Made by a program: the position numbers and the translations under genes. The notes below the pieces were generated by a model. It had not been told where the DNA came from. It did no database searches and was given only the letters and a program-made list of their open reading frames with translations. A DNA stretch of 64,000 nt from assembly GCA_964434535.1 (NCBI GenBank), contig CAYSWA010000003.1:62001-126000 (forward strand), given 5' to 3'. Origin of the DNA: SM23-32 sp964434535 (GTDB taxonomy: Bacteria; Planctomycetota; Brocadiia; SM23-32). Positions 7,930 through 16,184 of this stretch are shown piece after piece; positions within the stretch are counted from its first letter, which is position 1, and each line of letters opens with the position of its first letter.

Positions 7930-9279
7930 ATGGCTGACGTGAAGGTGGCCCTGATCGGCGCCGGGAGCCGCAGCTTCGGCCCCGGCACCGTGCGCGACGT
8001 GCTGCTGAGCGAGCCCCTCCGCGAGCGGGGCGTCGAGCTGGCGTTGATGGACATCAGCAAGAAGCACCTGGCCGACTCGGCCGACTACGCCCGCCGGGCC
8101 GCCGAGCGGCTCGACCACCCCGCCCGGATCACGGCCACCACCGACCTGTGCGAGACGCTGGACGGGGCCGACTTCGCCGTCGCCGCCATCGAGGTCGACC
8201 GCTTCCTCTACTGGGCGATGGACTTCCACGTGCCGCGCAGCCACGGCTTCCGCCAGGTCTTCGGCGAGAACGGCGGCCCCGGGGGCATCTTCCACGCGCT
8301 GCGCAACATGGGGCCGATGGTCGAGATCGGGCGCGCCATGGAGCAGCTCTGCCCCGAGGCCGTGCTGCTCAACTTCACCAACCCGGAGCACAAGCTCTGC
8401 GAGGCGCTCACCCGCCTGAGCTCGACCCCGACCGTCGGCCTCTGCCACGGCTACTTCATGGGCCGGGAGCAGCTCGCGCGCATACTCGCGGTGGAGCCCG
8501 AGGAGCTGGACGCCGTCGCCTGCGGCATGAACCACTTCACCTGGTTCCAGTCGATCCGCGACCGGGCCAGCGGGGAGGACCTCTACCCCCGGCTGCGCGA
8601 GGCCGAGCGCGAGGGCGAGTGGCTGCACGACTGGCACGAGATCGCCCTGGCCCGCGTGCTGCTGCGCCGGTTCGGGCTCTGGCCCTCGCCGGCGGCGAAC
8701 CACTACGGGGAGTACATCGGCTGGGCCGAGGAGTTCGTCGCCGACGAGATGCAGTTCTTCTACGACCCGGCCGAGGGGCAGCCGTGGGAGACGGGCGAGG
8801 TGCCCGAGTTCGTCTACTCCCTGAGCCAGGGCCCGCACCAGCGCTCCTGGCGCCGGCCCGCCGATGCCACGCCCGTGGAGGACGACGAGACACCCCTGAA
8901 GCCCTCCGGCGAGCTGGCCGTGCCGATCATGGAGGCGCTCGCCTGCGGCCTGGAGCGTGACCTGCCGGCGGTCAACGTGCCGAACAAGGGGACGATTCCC
9001 AACCTGCCCGACGACATGGTCGTCGAGGTGCCGGCCACGGGCGACGCCGAGGGCCTGCACCCGGTGCAGTGCGAGCCGCTGCCCGAGCCGATCGCGGCGA
9101 TGCTCCGCGTGCAGGCGAGCATCCACCGGCTCATCGTCGAGGCATTCGCCGAGGGCTCGCGCGACAAGCTGATCCAGGCCGTGCTGCTCGACCCGGTCGT
9201 GGACGGCTACCGCCGGGCGGTCGAGATGGTGGACGAGATGCTCCGGCTCCAGGCAGACATCCTGCCGCCGCTGGGTTGA
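7930..9279 (+). CDS. Glycoside hydrolase family 4 (NAD- and metal-dependent glycosidase)
   Basis: GH4 enzymes cleave alpha- or beta-glycosides through an NAD-mediated oxidation at C3 and need a divalent metal. The 449 residues show the N-terminal Rossmann motif VALIGAGSRSFGPG (6-19), FGENGGPGG (111-119), LLNFTNPEHK (147-156) and metal ligands Cys172 in GLCHGYF and His202 in CGMNHFTWF. The family includes alpha-galactosidases, 6-phospho-glycosidases and alpha-glucuronidases; I cannot choose among them by eye. The ATG at 7930 has GAGGTGAG just upstream. It may feed sugars to the oxidoreductase cluster at 15-21 kb, but no transporter is adjacent. Confidence 0.92.
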   Translation: MADVKVALIGAGSRSFGPGTVRDVLLSEPLRERGVELALMDISKKHLADSADYARRAAERLDHPARITATTDLCETLDGADFAVAAIEVDRFLYWAMDFHVPRSHGFRQVFGENGGPGGIFHALRNMGPMVEIGRAMEQLCPEAVLLNFTNPEHKLCEALTRLSSTPTVGLCHGYFMGREQLARILAVEPEELDAVACGMNHFTWFQSIRDRASGEDLYPRLREAEREGEWLHDWHEIALARVLLRRFGLWPSPAANHYGEYIGWAEEFVADEMQFFYDPAEGQPWETGEVPEFVYSLSQGPHQRSWRRPADATPVEDDETPLKPSGELAVPIMEALACGLERDLPAVNVPNKGTIPNLPDDMVVEVPATGDAEGLHPVQCEPLPEPIAAMLRVQASIHRLIVEAFAEGSRDKLIQAVLLDPVVDGYRRAVEMVDEMLRLQADILPPLG

Positions 9280-9330
9280 GGGCGGCACGCCTTCGGCCGC
9301 AGAGCGGGCAGGGGAAGGCCAGCAGCAGGT

Positions 9331-9399
9331 TGAAGGCGGGAGGATGAGGGACGAAGTGACGGCTTCCCGCTCGTCCTCGTCGTGGTTCTTCTCGCCGTC
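9331..9399. repeat. Adjacent CATCC-type (inverted) and CTCGTC-type repeats
   Basis: 9331-9363 is an inverted copy of the CATCC-rich repeat. 9366-9399 begins CCCGCTCGTCCTCGTCG and is the first of five CTCGTC-type repeats in the window. Both lie in the 245-base gap between the GH4 gene and tldD. A TATAGT at 9448-9453 could be a -10 box for tldD, but no good -35 box is present. Confidence 0.65.
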
Positions 9400-9524
9400 T
9401 TCGGTGACCTGCGAGCCTCCGTGGTGAACCACGCCGCCGCCGGGGCGTATAGTTGCGCCGGGCGCGCCGGTGCGCCAGAATGGCGGGGCTGGCCTGATCC
9501 CATCTGAGCGAAGAGATAGGCGCG

Positions 9525-10886
9525 ATGAGAGGCGAGCTGCTCGAGCTGTGCCAGAAGCTGCCGGCCGACTACGCCGAGGTGCGCGTGCAGGAGGGCACGT
9601 CCACCAGCATCCAATACGCGGGCCGGGAGCTGGAAGACATCGGCGAGCGCACCGGCCGGGGCGGCTGCGTCCGCGTGCTCAAGGACGGCGGCTGGGGGTT
9701 CGCCACGTTCAACGACCTGGGCCGCATCGAGCAGTACGCCCGCATGGCGCTGCGCCAGGCGGAGCTGGTCCAGGGCCACCCGTTCGGGCTGGCGCCGGTC
9801 GAGCCGGTGCAGGCGACGTACCGCACCGAGGTCGAGTGCGACCCGGCCGACGTGCCGCTCGAAGAGAAGCAGCGGATGTGCCACCGCTACAACCGGGCCA
9901 TCCTCGCCAACGAGCGCGTCCAGACCAGCATCGTCGTCTACCGCGACAGCCGGGCGAGCACCTACTACGCCAACTCCGACGGGGCCTGCATCGAGCAGCA
10001 GTACGCCTTCTGCGGGGCGCTGGTCGGGGCGATCGCCGTCGAGGGGGCGAACATCCAGCGCGCCTTCGAGTCGGTCGGCGACCTGCGCGGCTACGATAAG
10101 GTGGCCGCGATGGACGAGGACTGCGAGAAGGCCGTGCGCCGGGCGGTGGAGTCCCTGGAGGCCAGGCCCGTCGAGGCCGGCGCCTACACCGTGATCGTCG
10201 ACCCCAGGCTCTGCGGCGTCTTCGTCCACGAGGCATTCGGGCACCTGAGCGAGTCGGACTTCGTCTACGAGAACCCGCGCCTGCAGGAGATCATGAAGCT
10301 CGGGCGGCGCTTCGGGCCGCAGGTCCTCAACATCACCGACGATGGCTCGATGGCCGGCGAGGCCGGCTTCGTCGCCTACGACAGCGAGGGCGTGCCCGGC
10401 TCGCGCACGCCCCTGGTCAAGGACGGCGTCCTGGTGGGCCGCCTGCACAACCGCGAGACGGCCGCCAAGATGGGCGAGGAGCCGACGGGCAACGCCCGCG
10501 CCATCTCCTACCGCCACCAGCCCATCGTGCGCATGACCAACACCCTCATGGAGCCGGGGGAGACGAGCTTCGAGGAGATGCTCGCCGAGACCCCGGACGG
10601 CATCTACGCCGTGGGCATGCTCGGCGGGCAGACCAACATGGAGATGTTCACCTTCAGCGCCGAGGAGGCATACCGCATCCGCGACGGCCGGGTCGCCGAG
10701 AAGGTCCGCGACGTGGTCCTGACCGGCAACGTGTTCAAGACGCTCCAGAACATCGACCGGGTCGGCAGCGACTTCAAGATGCACGGCGGCCTGGGCGGCT
10801 GCGGCAAGGGCGGCCAGAGCCCCCTGCGGGTCGGCGACGGCGGGCCCCACTGCCGCATACGGGACGTGGTCATCGGCGGGCGGTGA
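9525..10886 (+). CDS. tldD: Metalloprotease TldD
   Basis: Catalytic subunit of the TldD/PmbA (TldE) protease, which processes modified peptides in several bacteria. The 453 residues carry the metal-binding HEAFGH (235-240), the following LSESDF, GEAGFVAYDSEGVPGSRT, and the C-terminal DFKMHGGLGGCGKGGQSP region with the conserved Cys. Length and architecture are typical. Its partner pmbA lies downstream but is separated by an intervening four-helix-bundle gene flanked by repeats. Adjacent tldD and pmbA genes are the common arrangement, so the intervening gene looks like an insertion. Confidence 0.96.
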   Translation: MRGELLELCQKLPADYAEVRVQEGTSTSIQYAGRELEDIGERTGRGGCVRVLKDGGWGFATFNDLGRIEQYARMALRQAELVQGHPFGLAPVEPVQATYRTEVECDPADVPLEEKQRMCHRYNRAILANERVQTSIVVYRDSRASTYYANSDGACIEQQYAFCGALVGAIAVEGANIQRAFESVGDLRGYDKVAAMDEDCEKAVRRAVESLEARPVEAGAYTVIVDPRLCGVFVHEAFGHLSESDFVYENPRLQEIMKLGRRFGPQVLNITDDGSMAGEAGFVAYDSEGVPGSRTPLVKDGVLVGRLHNRETAAKMGEEPTGNARAISYRHQPIVRMTNTLMEPGETSFEEMLAETPDGIYAVGMLGGQTNMEMFTFSAEEAYRIRDGRVAEKVRDVVLTGNVFKTLQNIDRVGSDFKMHGGLGGCGKGGQSPLRVGDGGPHCRIRDVVIGGR

Positions 10887-10887
10887 T

Positions 10888-10925
10888 CCGCTCGTCCTCG
10901 TCGTCGTCCTCGTTCTCGTCCTCGA
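10888..10925. repeat. CTCGTC-type repeat, left flank of four-helix-bundle gene
   Basis: Starts two bases after the tldD stop codon with CCGCTCGTCCTCGTCGTCG and ends just before the Shine-Dalgarno sequence of the four-helix gene. It is an imperfect reverse complement of 11390-11423. Confidence 0.8.
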
Positions 10926-10939
10926 AGGCGAGAGGGATC

Positions 10940-11458
10940 ATGCTGGACCACGAGAAACTGGATGTCTACCAGGCGGAACTGCGATTCATGGCGTGGACCA
11001 ACACGCTCCTTAACGAGCTGGAGGGGGGCTGTGCGCGAAGCGTTGCGCACATTGTCGATCATCTGCGACGAGCCAGCCTGAGCGCGCTGCTGAACACGGC
11101 CGAAGGCAACGGGAAGCGACAGAGGCCCGTGCGTGCGCGGTTCTTCGACGACGCGCGGGGTTCCGCCGCCGAGTGCGCCGCCTGTCTGGACGCACTTGTC
11201 AGCATCAGCGCCGTGGACGCCGGACGCGTCGCAGAGGGGAAGGACCTGGTTGTCCGCATCGTTTCCATGCTGACGAAGCTCGTAAGCCTTTACTCAGCGC
11301 GTCAGGGTCGAGTGCGGGAGAACGGTGCCCCGTACGATCTGGATGCCGAATGCCTTGCCCATGTGGACGCGGCTGGGCCGGCACGGCTGGACGAGGACGA
11401 CGACGAGGACGACGACGAGCGGGTCAACTCACCTGATTCCCGTGGAAGAAGGCAATGA
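10940..11458 (+). CDS. Four-helix-bundle protein (23S rRNA intervening-sequence / Avd-like family)
   Basis: The sequence starting LDHEKLDVYQAELRFM, with IVDHLRRASLSALLNTAEGNGKR near 37-59, matches the small four-helix-bundle family related to 23S rRNA intervening-sequence proteins and DGR accessory protein Avd. Its function outside retroelements is unknown. The ATG at 10940 was chosen over 10883 because of the adjacent GAGAGGGA and the family N-terminus. Typical members are about 120 residues; this one is 172 because the C-terminus reads through the right repeat (LDEDDDEDDDE near 150-160) and ends on the pmbA start as ATGA. No reverse transcriptase or template/variable repeat is visible. Confidence 0.85.
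   Translation: MLDHEKLDVYQAELRFMAWTNTLLNELEGGCARSVAHIVDHLRRASLSALLNTAEGNGKRQRPVRARFFDDARGSAAECAACLDALVSISAVDAGRVAEGKDLVVRIVSMLTKLVSLYSARQGRVRENGAPYDLDAECLAHVDAAGPARLDEDDDEDDDERVNSPDSRGRRQ
11390..11423. repeat. CTCGTC-type repeat (inverted), right flank of four-helix-bundle gene
   Basis: GACGAGGACGACGACGAG repeated. Read on the minus strand it begins CCCGCTCGTCGTCGTCC, matching the outer end of the left flank. It is translated as an acidic Asp/Glu run in the four-helix protein. Confidence 0.8.
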
Positions 11459-12771
11459 ACGACGGCATCGCTGAACGCATCCTGGCGGCGGCCGCCGCGC
11501 GGTTCGACGCCGCCGAGCTCTACGAGGAGAGCGGCGAGTCCGTCTCGGTCAGCTTCGACGACAACCGCCTCAAGGAGATCATCACGCGCCAGACCCACGG
11601 CGTGGGCCTGCGCGTGATCCACCGGGGGCGCATCGGGTTCGCCGCCACCAGCGACCTGCGCGACGCCGACCGCCTGCTCGATATGGCCGAGGCGAGCGCC
11701 GCCTACGGCGACGAGGCCAGGTTCGAGCTTCCGCCGCATCCGGTCGACCTGCCCGACGTCGAGACCTACGACGAGGCCGTGCTCGGCGTCGGCGCCGAGC
11801 AGATGACGGCGATGGGCCGCGAGGCCCTGGCGATGAGCCGCGAGGCGAACGACGACTACCTCTACGGCTGCGGGCTGACGCGCTCGGCCGGCGCCTGCCG
11901 CATCCTCAACACGGCGGGCCTCGCCGTCGCCTACAGCTCCACCAGCATGTCGGGCCACGTCGGCGTCCAGCTCGTCAGCGACGACGGCCTGCTTCAGGTC
12001 TACGAGTACAAGAGCTGGAGCCGGCCGTTCGAGAGCGTCACCGACCTGGCCCGCACCGTGCTGCGGAAGATGGCCGCGGCCCGGACCATCGTGCCCGCCC
12101 GCCTGGAGGCGATGCCGATGGTCTTCACGCCGAAGGCGCTGGGCAACCTGTTCGGCCCGCTCGGCATCGCGCTCAACGGCAAGCACGTCCACAAGGGCAG
12201 CTCCGTGCTGGCCGGCCGCATCGGCGAGCAGGTGCTCGACCCCCGGCTGACGATCACCGACGACCCGACCGTGCCCTTCGCGCCGGGCACTTGCCCGGTC
12301 GACGACGAGGGCCTGCCCGCGCGGCGCCAGCACCTGTTCCAAGCGGGGGTGCTCAGGACCTACATGACCGACCTCCAGACGGCCGCCCTGCTCGGGGTGG
12401 AGCCGAGCGGCCACGCCTCGCGCAGCTACTCCAGCCGGCCCGCCCCCTCGCCGACCAACGTCATCGTGGGTGAGGGCGATGCCTCCTACGACGAGATGGT
12501 GGCGGGCATGGAGCGCGGGCTCATCATCGAGCAGACGCTCGGCGCGGGCCAGAGCAACGTGCTCGCCGGCGAGTTCAGCGTCAACGTCGAGCTCGGCTTC
12601 CTGGTCGAGGACGGCCAGGTGCGCGGGCGGGTCAAGGACTGCATGGTCGCCGGCAACGTCTACGAGGTGCTCGCGCGCGTCGAGGCGATCGGCAGCGAGC
12701 CGGCCTGGCTCGGCAGCCGCTGCGCCCCGCCGCTGATGGTCGGCGGGCTCAAACTCGCCGCGCAGGGATAG
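11455..12771 (+). CDS. pmbA: TldE/PmbA family metalloprotease subunit
   Basis: Non-catalytic partner of TldD, 438 residues. It has the shared N-terminal domain (EESGESVSVSFDDNRLKEI, about 23-41) and the C-terminal TldE signatures FAPGTCPVDDEGLPARR (about 278-294), GHASRSY and GEFSVNVELGFLVEDGQVRG. As expected for PmbA, it lacks the HExxxH metal motif seen in TldD. The ATG at 11455 overlaps the stop of the four-helix gene. A further CTCGTC-type repeat follows the stop codon. Confidence 0.95.
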   Translation: MNDGIAERILAAAAARFDAAELYEESGESVSVSFDDNRLKEIITRQTHGVGLRVIHRGRIGFAATSDLRDADRLLDMAEASAAYGDEARFELPPHPVDLPDVETYDEAVLGVGAEQMTAMGREALAMSREANDDYLYGCGLTRSAGACRILNTAGLAVAYSSTSMSGHVGVQLVSDDGLLQVYEYKSWSRPFESVTDLARTVLRKMAAARTIVPARLEAMPMVFTPKALGNLFGPLGIALNGKHVHKGSSVLAGRIGEQVLDPRLTITDDPTVPFAPGTCPVDDEGLPARRQHLFQAGVLRTYMTDLQTAALLGVEPSGHASRSYSSRPAPSPTNVIVGEGDASYDEMVAGMERGLIIEQTLGAGQSNVLAGEFSVNVELGFLVEDGQVRGRVKDCMVAGNVYEVLARVEAIGSEPAWLGSRCAPPLMVGGLKLAAQG

Positions 12772-12779
12772 GAGACGAT

Positions 12780-12814
12780 CCCGCTCGTCGTGCTCGTGGT
12801 GTCGTCGTGGTGAG
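12780..12814. repeat. CTCGTC-type repeat between pmbA and DNA methyltransferase
   Basis: Begins CCCGCTCGTCGTGCTCGTGG, sharing its first ten bases with the copies at 9366 and (inverted) 11423. It fills most of the 54-base gap. Confidence 0.75.
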
Positions 12815-12825
12815 GGAAGGCCGTG

Positions 12826-13644
12826 ATGGATGAGGGCGACTGGCTCGATCGCATCCACTGCGAGGACTGCCTGACCGGGATGCGCCGGCTCCTGCCCGAC
12901 GAGTCCGTCGACGTGATCGTCACCTCCCCGCCTTACAACATCGGCGTCGCCTACGACGCTCACGACGATAACATGCCCCTGAGCGAGTACCTGGACTGGA
13001 TCGGCGAGGTGGCCGCCCAGTGCCGCCGCGTGCTCAGGCAGGACGGCTCGTTCTTCCTCAACGTCGGGGACCGGCCGTCGGACGAGCTGCGCTCGCTGCG
13101 CGTGGCCGAGCGGGCCATCGGCGCCGGACTGCGGCTCCAGAACACGATCCACTGGATCAAGTCCATCGCCGCGCCCGAAGAGGGCGTCAACATGGGCCAC
13201 TACAAACCGGTCAACAGCCCCCGCTTCCTGAACAACGGACACGAGTTCATCTTCCACCTCACGCGCACCGGCTCGGTGGGGCTGGACAAGCTCGCCGTCG
13301 GCGTCCCTTACCAGGACAAGAGCAACATCGGCCGCTGGAAGTCGGCCCGGCGGGACTGCCGCGACCGGGGCAACACGTGGTACATCCCCTACGAGACGGT
13401 GACCGGGGCCAAGCCGCACCCGGCGGCCTTCCCCGAGAGGCTGCCCGAGATGTGCATCCGCCTCCACGGGCTGCGGCCGGGCCTGGCGGTGCTCGACCCC
13501 TTCCTGGGCACGGGCGCGACGGCCCTGGCCGCCCGCCGGCTCGGCTGCCGCTGGGTCGGGTTCGAGGTAAGCAGCGAGTACGCGGCCGAGGCGCGCCGGC
13601 GGCTCGCCCGCGTGGCGAGCGAGACCGGCCTCTTCCCCACCTGA
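12826..13644 (+). CDS. Site-specific DNA methyltransferase (beta-type, orphan)
   Basis: AdoMet-dependent amino-methyltransferase acting on DNA adenine-N6 or cytosine-N4. The 272 residues show the catalytic motif TSPPYNIG at 33-40 before the AdoMet motif DPFLGTGAT near 224-232, which is the beta-class order. The TSPPY form occurs in both N4-cytosine and N6-adenine enzymes, so base specificity is open. LQNTIHWIKSIA near 104-115 is another recognisable segment. The ATG at 12826 has GGGAAGG five bases upstream; a GTG at 12823 is possible. No restriction endonuclease gene is nearby, so it is probably a solitary regulatory or housekeeping methylase. Confidence 0.92.
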   Translation: MDEGDWLDRIHCEDCLTGMRRLLPDESVDVIVTSPPYNIGVAYDAHDDNMPLSEYLDWIGEVAAQCRRVLRQDGSFFLNVGDRPSDELRSLRVAERAIGAGLRLQNTIHWIKSIAAPEEGVNMGHYKPVNSPRFLNNGHEFIFHLTRTGSVGLDKLAVGVPYQDKSNIGRWKSARRDCRDRGNTWYIPYETVTGAKPHPAAFPERLPEMCIRLHGLRPGLAVLDPFLGTGATALAARRLGCRWVGFEVSSEYAAEARRRLARVASETGLFPT

Positions 13645-13660
13645 GCCGCGTGCGGACCCC

Positions 13661-13689
13661 TTGCGCGGCGCCAGCGGCCCGACTACCAT
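13661..13689 (+). promoter_or_regulatory. Probable promoter for the SDR gene
   Basis: TTGCGC (13661-13666), 17-base spacer, TACCAT (13684-13689). The -35 box is weak, but spacing and position about 50 bases before the start fit the pattern of other promoters here. Confidence 0.5.
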
Positions 13690-13738
13690 GCCGGCCGGCG
13701 AATCCGCGTTCTTACCGAACACGAAGGGGAGGGGCACG

Positions 13739-14455
13739 ATGCTGATGGAAGGGAAGGTCGCGCTGATCACCGGGGCGAACCGCGGGCTGGGGCGCGCGCT
13801 CTGTAAGGCGCTCGCCGAGCGGGGCGCCACGGTGCTGATGGTCTGCCGCGACGAAGAGGCCGGCGCCGAGGCCGCGCGCCGGCTCTGGGAGCGCGAGCTC
13901 GACGTCGCCCTCCACGTCGCCGACGTGGCGAGCATCAGCGACATCGAGCGGCTCTACGACGAGGTCTCGGCCAAGTTCGACCGGCTCGACGCGCTGGTCA
14001 ACAACGCGGGGGTGAACCTGGACGAGGCCGACACCACCATCGAGACGCTGCCGCTGGCCACGCTGGAGATGACGCTGGACATCAACTTCCGCGGGCCGGT
14101 CTGGCTCTGCCGCATGTTCCTGCCGCTGCTGAAGCGCTCGCAGTCCGGCCGCATCATCAACTACACCTCGGGGCTCGGCCGGCTCACCATCGAGCAGGCG
14201 GGCAGCTACCCCGCCTACAGCATGTCCAAGACGGCGATCAACGCGCTGACCAAGGTGCTGGCGGCGGAGGTGGAGGCGGACGGCATCATCGTCAACTCGG
14301 TCGATCCGGGCTGGTGCCGGACGGACCTGGGCGGCGCCGGCGCGCCGCGCCCGGTCGAGGAGGGGATCACCGCCGCCCTCTACCTGGCCACGGCCGACGC
14401 GGGCGAGCTCCAGACCGGCTGCCTCTACTACGACCGCGAGGTCATCAGCTGGTAG
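13739..14455 (+). CDS. Short-chain dehydrogenase/reductase (classical SDR)
   Basis: NAD(P)-dependent oxidoreductase of unknown substrate, 238 residues. It contains the cofactor motif TGANRGLG near 10-17, the structural LVNNAGVN, catalytic Ser144 in NYTSGLG and Tyr160/Lys164 in YSMSKTA, followed by NSVDPGWCRTDLGG. The Arg after the second Gly of the cofactor motif favours NADP, which is an inference. The ATG at 13739 is preceded by GGGGAGGGG; the earlier frame start at 13661 would place the promoter inside the gene. It is a single gene between the methyltransferase and smpB. Confidence 0.92.
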   Translation: MLMEGKVALITGANRGLGRALCKALAERGATVLMVCRDEEAGAEAARRLWERELDVALHVADVASISDIERLYDEVSAKFDRLDALVNNAGVNLDEADTTIETLPLATLEMTLDINFRGPVWLCRMFLPLLKRSQSGRIINYTSGLGRLTIEQAGSYPAYSMSKTAINALTKVLAAEVEADGIIVNSVDPGWCRTDLGGAGAPRPVEEGITAALYLATADAGELQTGCLYYDREVISW

Positions 14456-14484
14456 GGGGGGTGCTGCAGTGCTCTGCTCACGCG

Positions 14485-14513
14485 TTGACACCGGGGATGC
14501 CGTGCATTACATT
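14485..14513 (+). promoter_or_regulatory. Promoter upstream of smpB
   Basis: TTGACA (14485-14490), 17-base spacer, TACATT (14508-14513). Predicted start near 14520 leaves about 185 untranslated bases before the smpB GTG at 14706. No known riboswitch or tmRNA feature was recognised in that leader. Confidence 0.7.
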
Positions 14514-14705
14514 GTGCAGTCCAGCACGTGCTGCTACTGGTGGATTCTGCCGCCGATCTCGTTCGTGGTGCAGCCCGTCGTCGGCAACGTGGCGGGCGAC
14601 ACCCGCTGACTCAGGCGTCCGGCGCGACCCCCGGCCGGCTCGCGCTGGCCCGACGCCGTCCCGCCCCGCATAGCTCGCGCCCCGGGCCTTGCCCGTGGAG
14701 CCGCC

Positions 14706-15173
14706 GTGAAGCCACGCGAAGCCAACATCCAGCCGGTCGCGCGGAACCGCCGCGCCCTGCGCGACTTCGTCATCGAGGAGACCTACGAGGCGGGCATGGA
14801 GCTGGTGGGCACCGAGGTGAAGAGCCTGCGCAACGGCAACTGCTCCCTGGCCCAGGCATACGCCCGCCCGCGCGGCGAGGAGCTCTACCTGATCGACGTG
14901 CACATACCGCCCTACGAGCAGGGCAACATCCAGAACCACGAGCCGACCCGCCCCCGCAAGCTGCTGCTGCACCGGCGCGAGATCGACCGCATCATCAGCC
15001 AGTGCACGCAGCGCGGCTACACGCTGATCCCCCTGCGCGTCTACTTCAAGGACGGCTACGCGAAGGTGGAGATCGGCCTGGCGCGCCGGCGGCAGAAGTG
15101 GGACAAGCGCCAGAAGAAGGAGGCCGAGCAGCGCCGCAAGGACGCCCGCGACGCCCTGCGCCGCCGCCGGTGA
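14706..15173 (+). CDS. smpB: SsrA-binding protein SmpB
   Basis: Binds tmRNA and brings it to stalled ribosomes for trans-translation. The 155 residues contain the OB-fold core NRRALRDFVIEETYEAGMEL (about 14-33), TEVKSLRNGNCSL, and the positively charged tail that enters the mRNA channel (KWDKRQKKEAEQRRKDA). The start codon is GTG at 14706 with GTGGAG upstream. It converges on the aldo-keto reductase gene, with only 16 bases between stop codons. The tmRNA gene itself is not in the window. Confidence 0.96.
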   Translation: MKPREANIQPVARNRRALRDFVIEETYEAGMELVGTEVKSLRNGNCSLAQAYARPRGEELYLIDVHIPPYEQGNIQNHEPTRPRKLLLHRREIDRIISQCTQRGYTLIPLRVYFKDGYAKVEIGLARRRQKWDKRQKKEAEQRRKDARDALRRRR

Positions 15174-15189
15174 AGACAGACGGCGCCTG

Positions 15190-16152
15190 TCAGGTGTCGT
15201 TGCCGTCGCGCAGGTCCAGCCAGGCGGCTTCCTCGTCGCTCAGGTCCAGGTAGAGCGCCTCGATGTTCTCCTCCAGCTCGCGCCGGCTCATGCAGCCGAC
15301 CAGGGGGAAGACGTTCAGGCCCAGGCTCATCACGTAGGCCATCGCGACCTGGGGCACCGTGACGCCGCGCCGCTGGGCCAGCTCGCGGGCGCGGTCCAGG
15401 CGGCGGAAGTTCCGTTCGTGGGCGAATCCCCGGCGGGCCGCCTCGTCGAGCACTTCCTCGTAGTTCTCTCGCGTGACGCGGCCCGAGAAGAGCCCCCGCG
15501 CCAGGCTCGACCAGGCGAAGACGGGCATCTGGCTGGCGCGGTACCATTGCCGCGCATCGCGGCCCTGCGGCCCGCCGATGCTCAGGCATCCGCCCCAGGG
15601 CTCGCCGACCTGCTCGGCGAGGGTAAGGTTCGGGCTGCTGGCGGTGAAGGGCGTGAGGCCGTGCTCGGCGGCGTAATCGTTCGCCTCCTGGATGCGCTGG
15701 TGCGACCAGTTCGAGCCGCCGAAGGCGTTGATCAGCCCGGCCGCCAGGTGCCGGTTGAGCACCTCCACGATGGGCCCGACCGCCGCGCCCGCATCGTCGC
15801 GGTGCAGCATGTAGAGGTCGATGTAGTCGGTGGCGAGCCGCTCGAGCGAATCGTGCAGGTCGGAGGTGATGCACTCGGGGTTGACGCGCGGCTCGCCGTA
15901 GGGATGGGCGCCCTTGCCCAGGATCATGACCTGCTCGCGCACGCCGCGCTCGGCGATCCATCGCCCCAGCGTCCTCTCGGTGTCCTCGCCGTAGACGTGC
16001 GCCGTGTCGAAGGCGTTCGCGCCGAGCGCGTAGACGTCGTCCAGCAGCCCGAACGTGCCCTCCAGGTCCTTGGAGTTGACCATCATCGTGCCCATCACCA
16101 GCCGCGAGATGGGCTTCTGGATGCCGGGCAGCTCTGCGTGCTTCATCTCCAT
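15190..16152 (-). CDS. Aldo/keto reductase
   Basis: NAD(P)H-dependent carbonyl/sugar reductase, 320 residues. The catalytic tetrad is complete: Asp49 and Tyr54 in NAFDTAHVYG, Lys80 in ILGKGAHP and His117 in YMLHRDD. The C-terminal cofactor region (PLVGCMSRRELEENIEAL) is present. The start at 16152 has AGGAG nine bases upstream; the much longer open frame running into the next gene is spurious. It follows a Gfo/Idh/MocA gene by 32 bases, so the pair probably acts on the same sugar or polyol pathway. Confidence 0.92.
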   Translation of the reverse strand: MEMKHAELPGIQKPISRLVMGTMMVNSKDLEGTFGLLDDVYALGANAFDTAHVYGEDTERTLGRWIAERGVREQVMILGKGAHPYGEPRVNPECITSDLHDSLERLATDYIDLYMLHRDDAGAAVGPIVEVLNRHLAAGLINAFGGSNWSHQRIQEANDYAAEHGLTPFTASSPNLTLAEQVGEPWGGCLSIGGPQGRDARQWYRASQMPVFAWSSLARGLFSGRVTRENYEEVLDEAARRGFAHERNFRRLDRARELAQRRGVTVPQVAMAYVMSLGLNVFPLVGCMSRRELEENIEALYLDLSDEEAAWLDLRDGNDT

Positions 16153-16184
16153 CGGTTCGGCTCCTGTGTGCGGTCGGGTGTTTG

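Noticed and set aside
7930..9279. Lactate/malate dehydrogenase
   Set aside because: The fold is related, but GENGGPGG, NFTNP and the Cys/His metal ligands are specific to GH4.
10891..10925. CRISPR array from the regular CTCGTC units
   Set aside because: Units are contiguous and degenerate with no spacers, and no cas genes are present.
10888..11423. Diversity-generating retroelement, because of the Avd-like four-helix protein
   Set aside because: No reverse transcriptase, template repeat or variable repeat is visible in the window.
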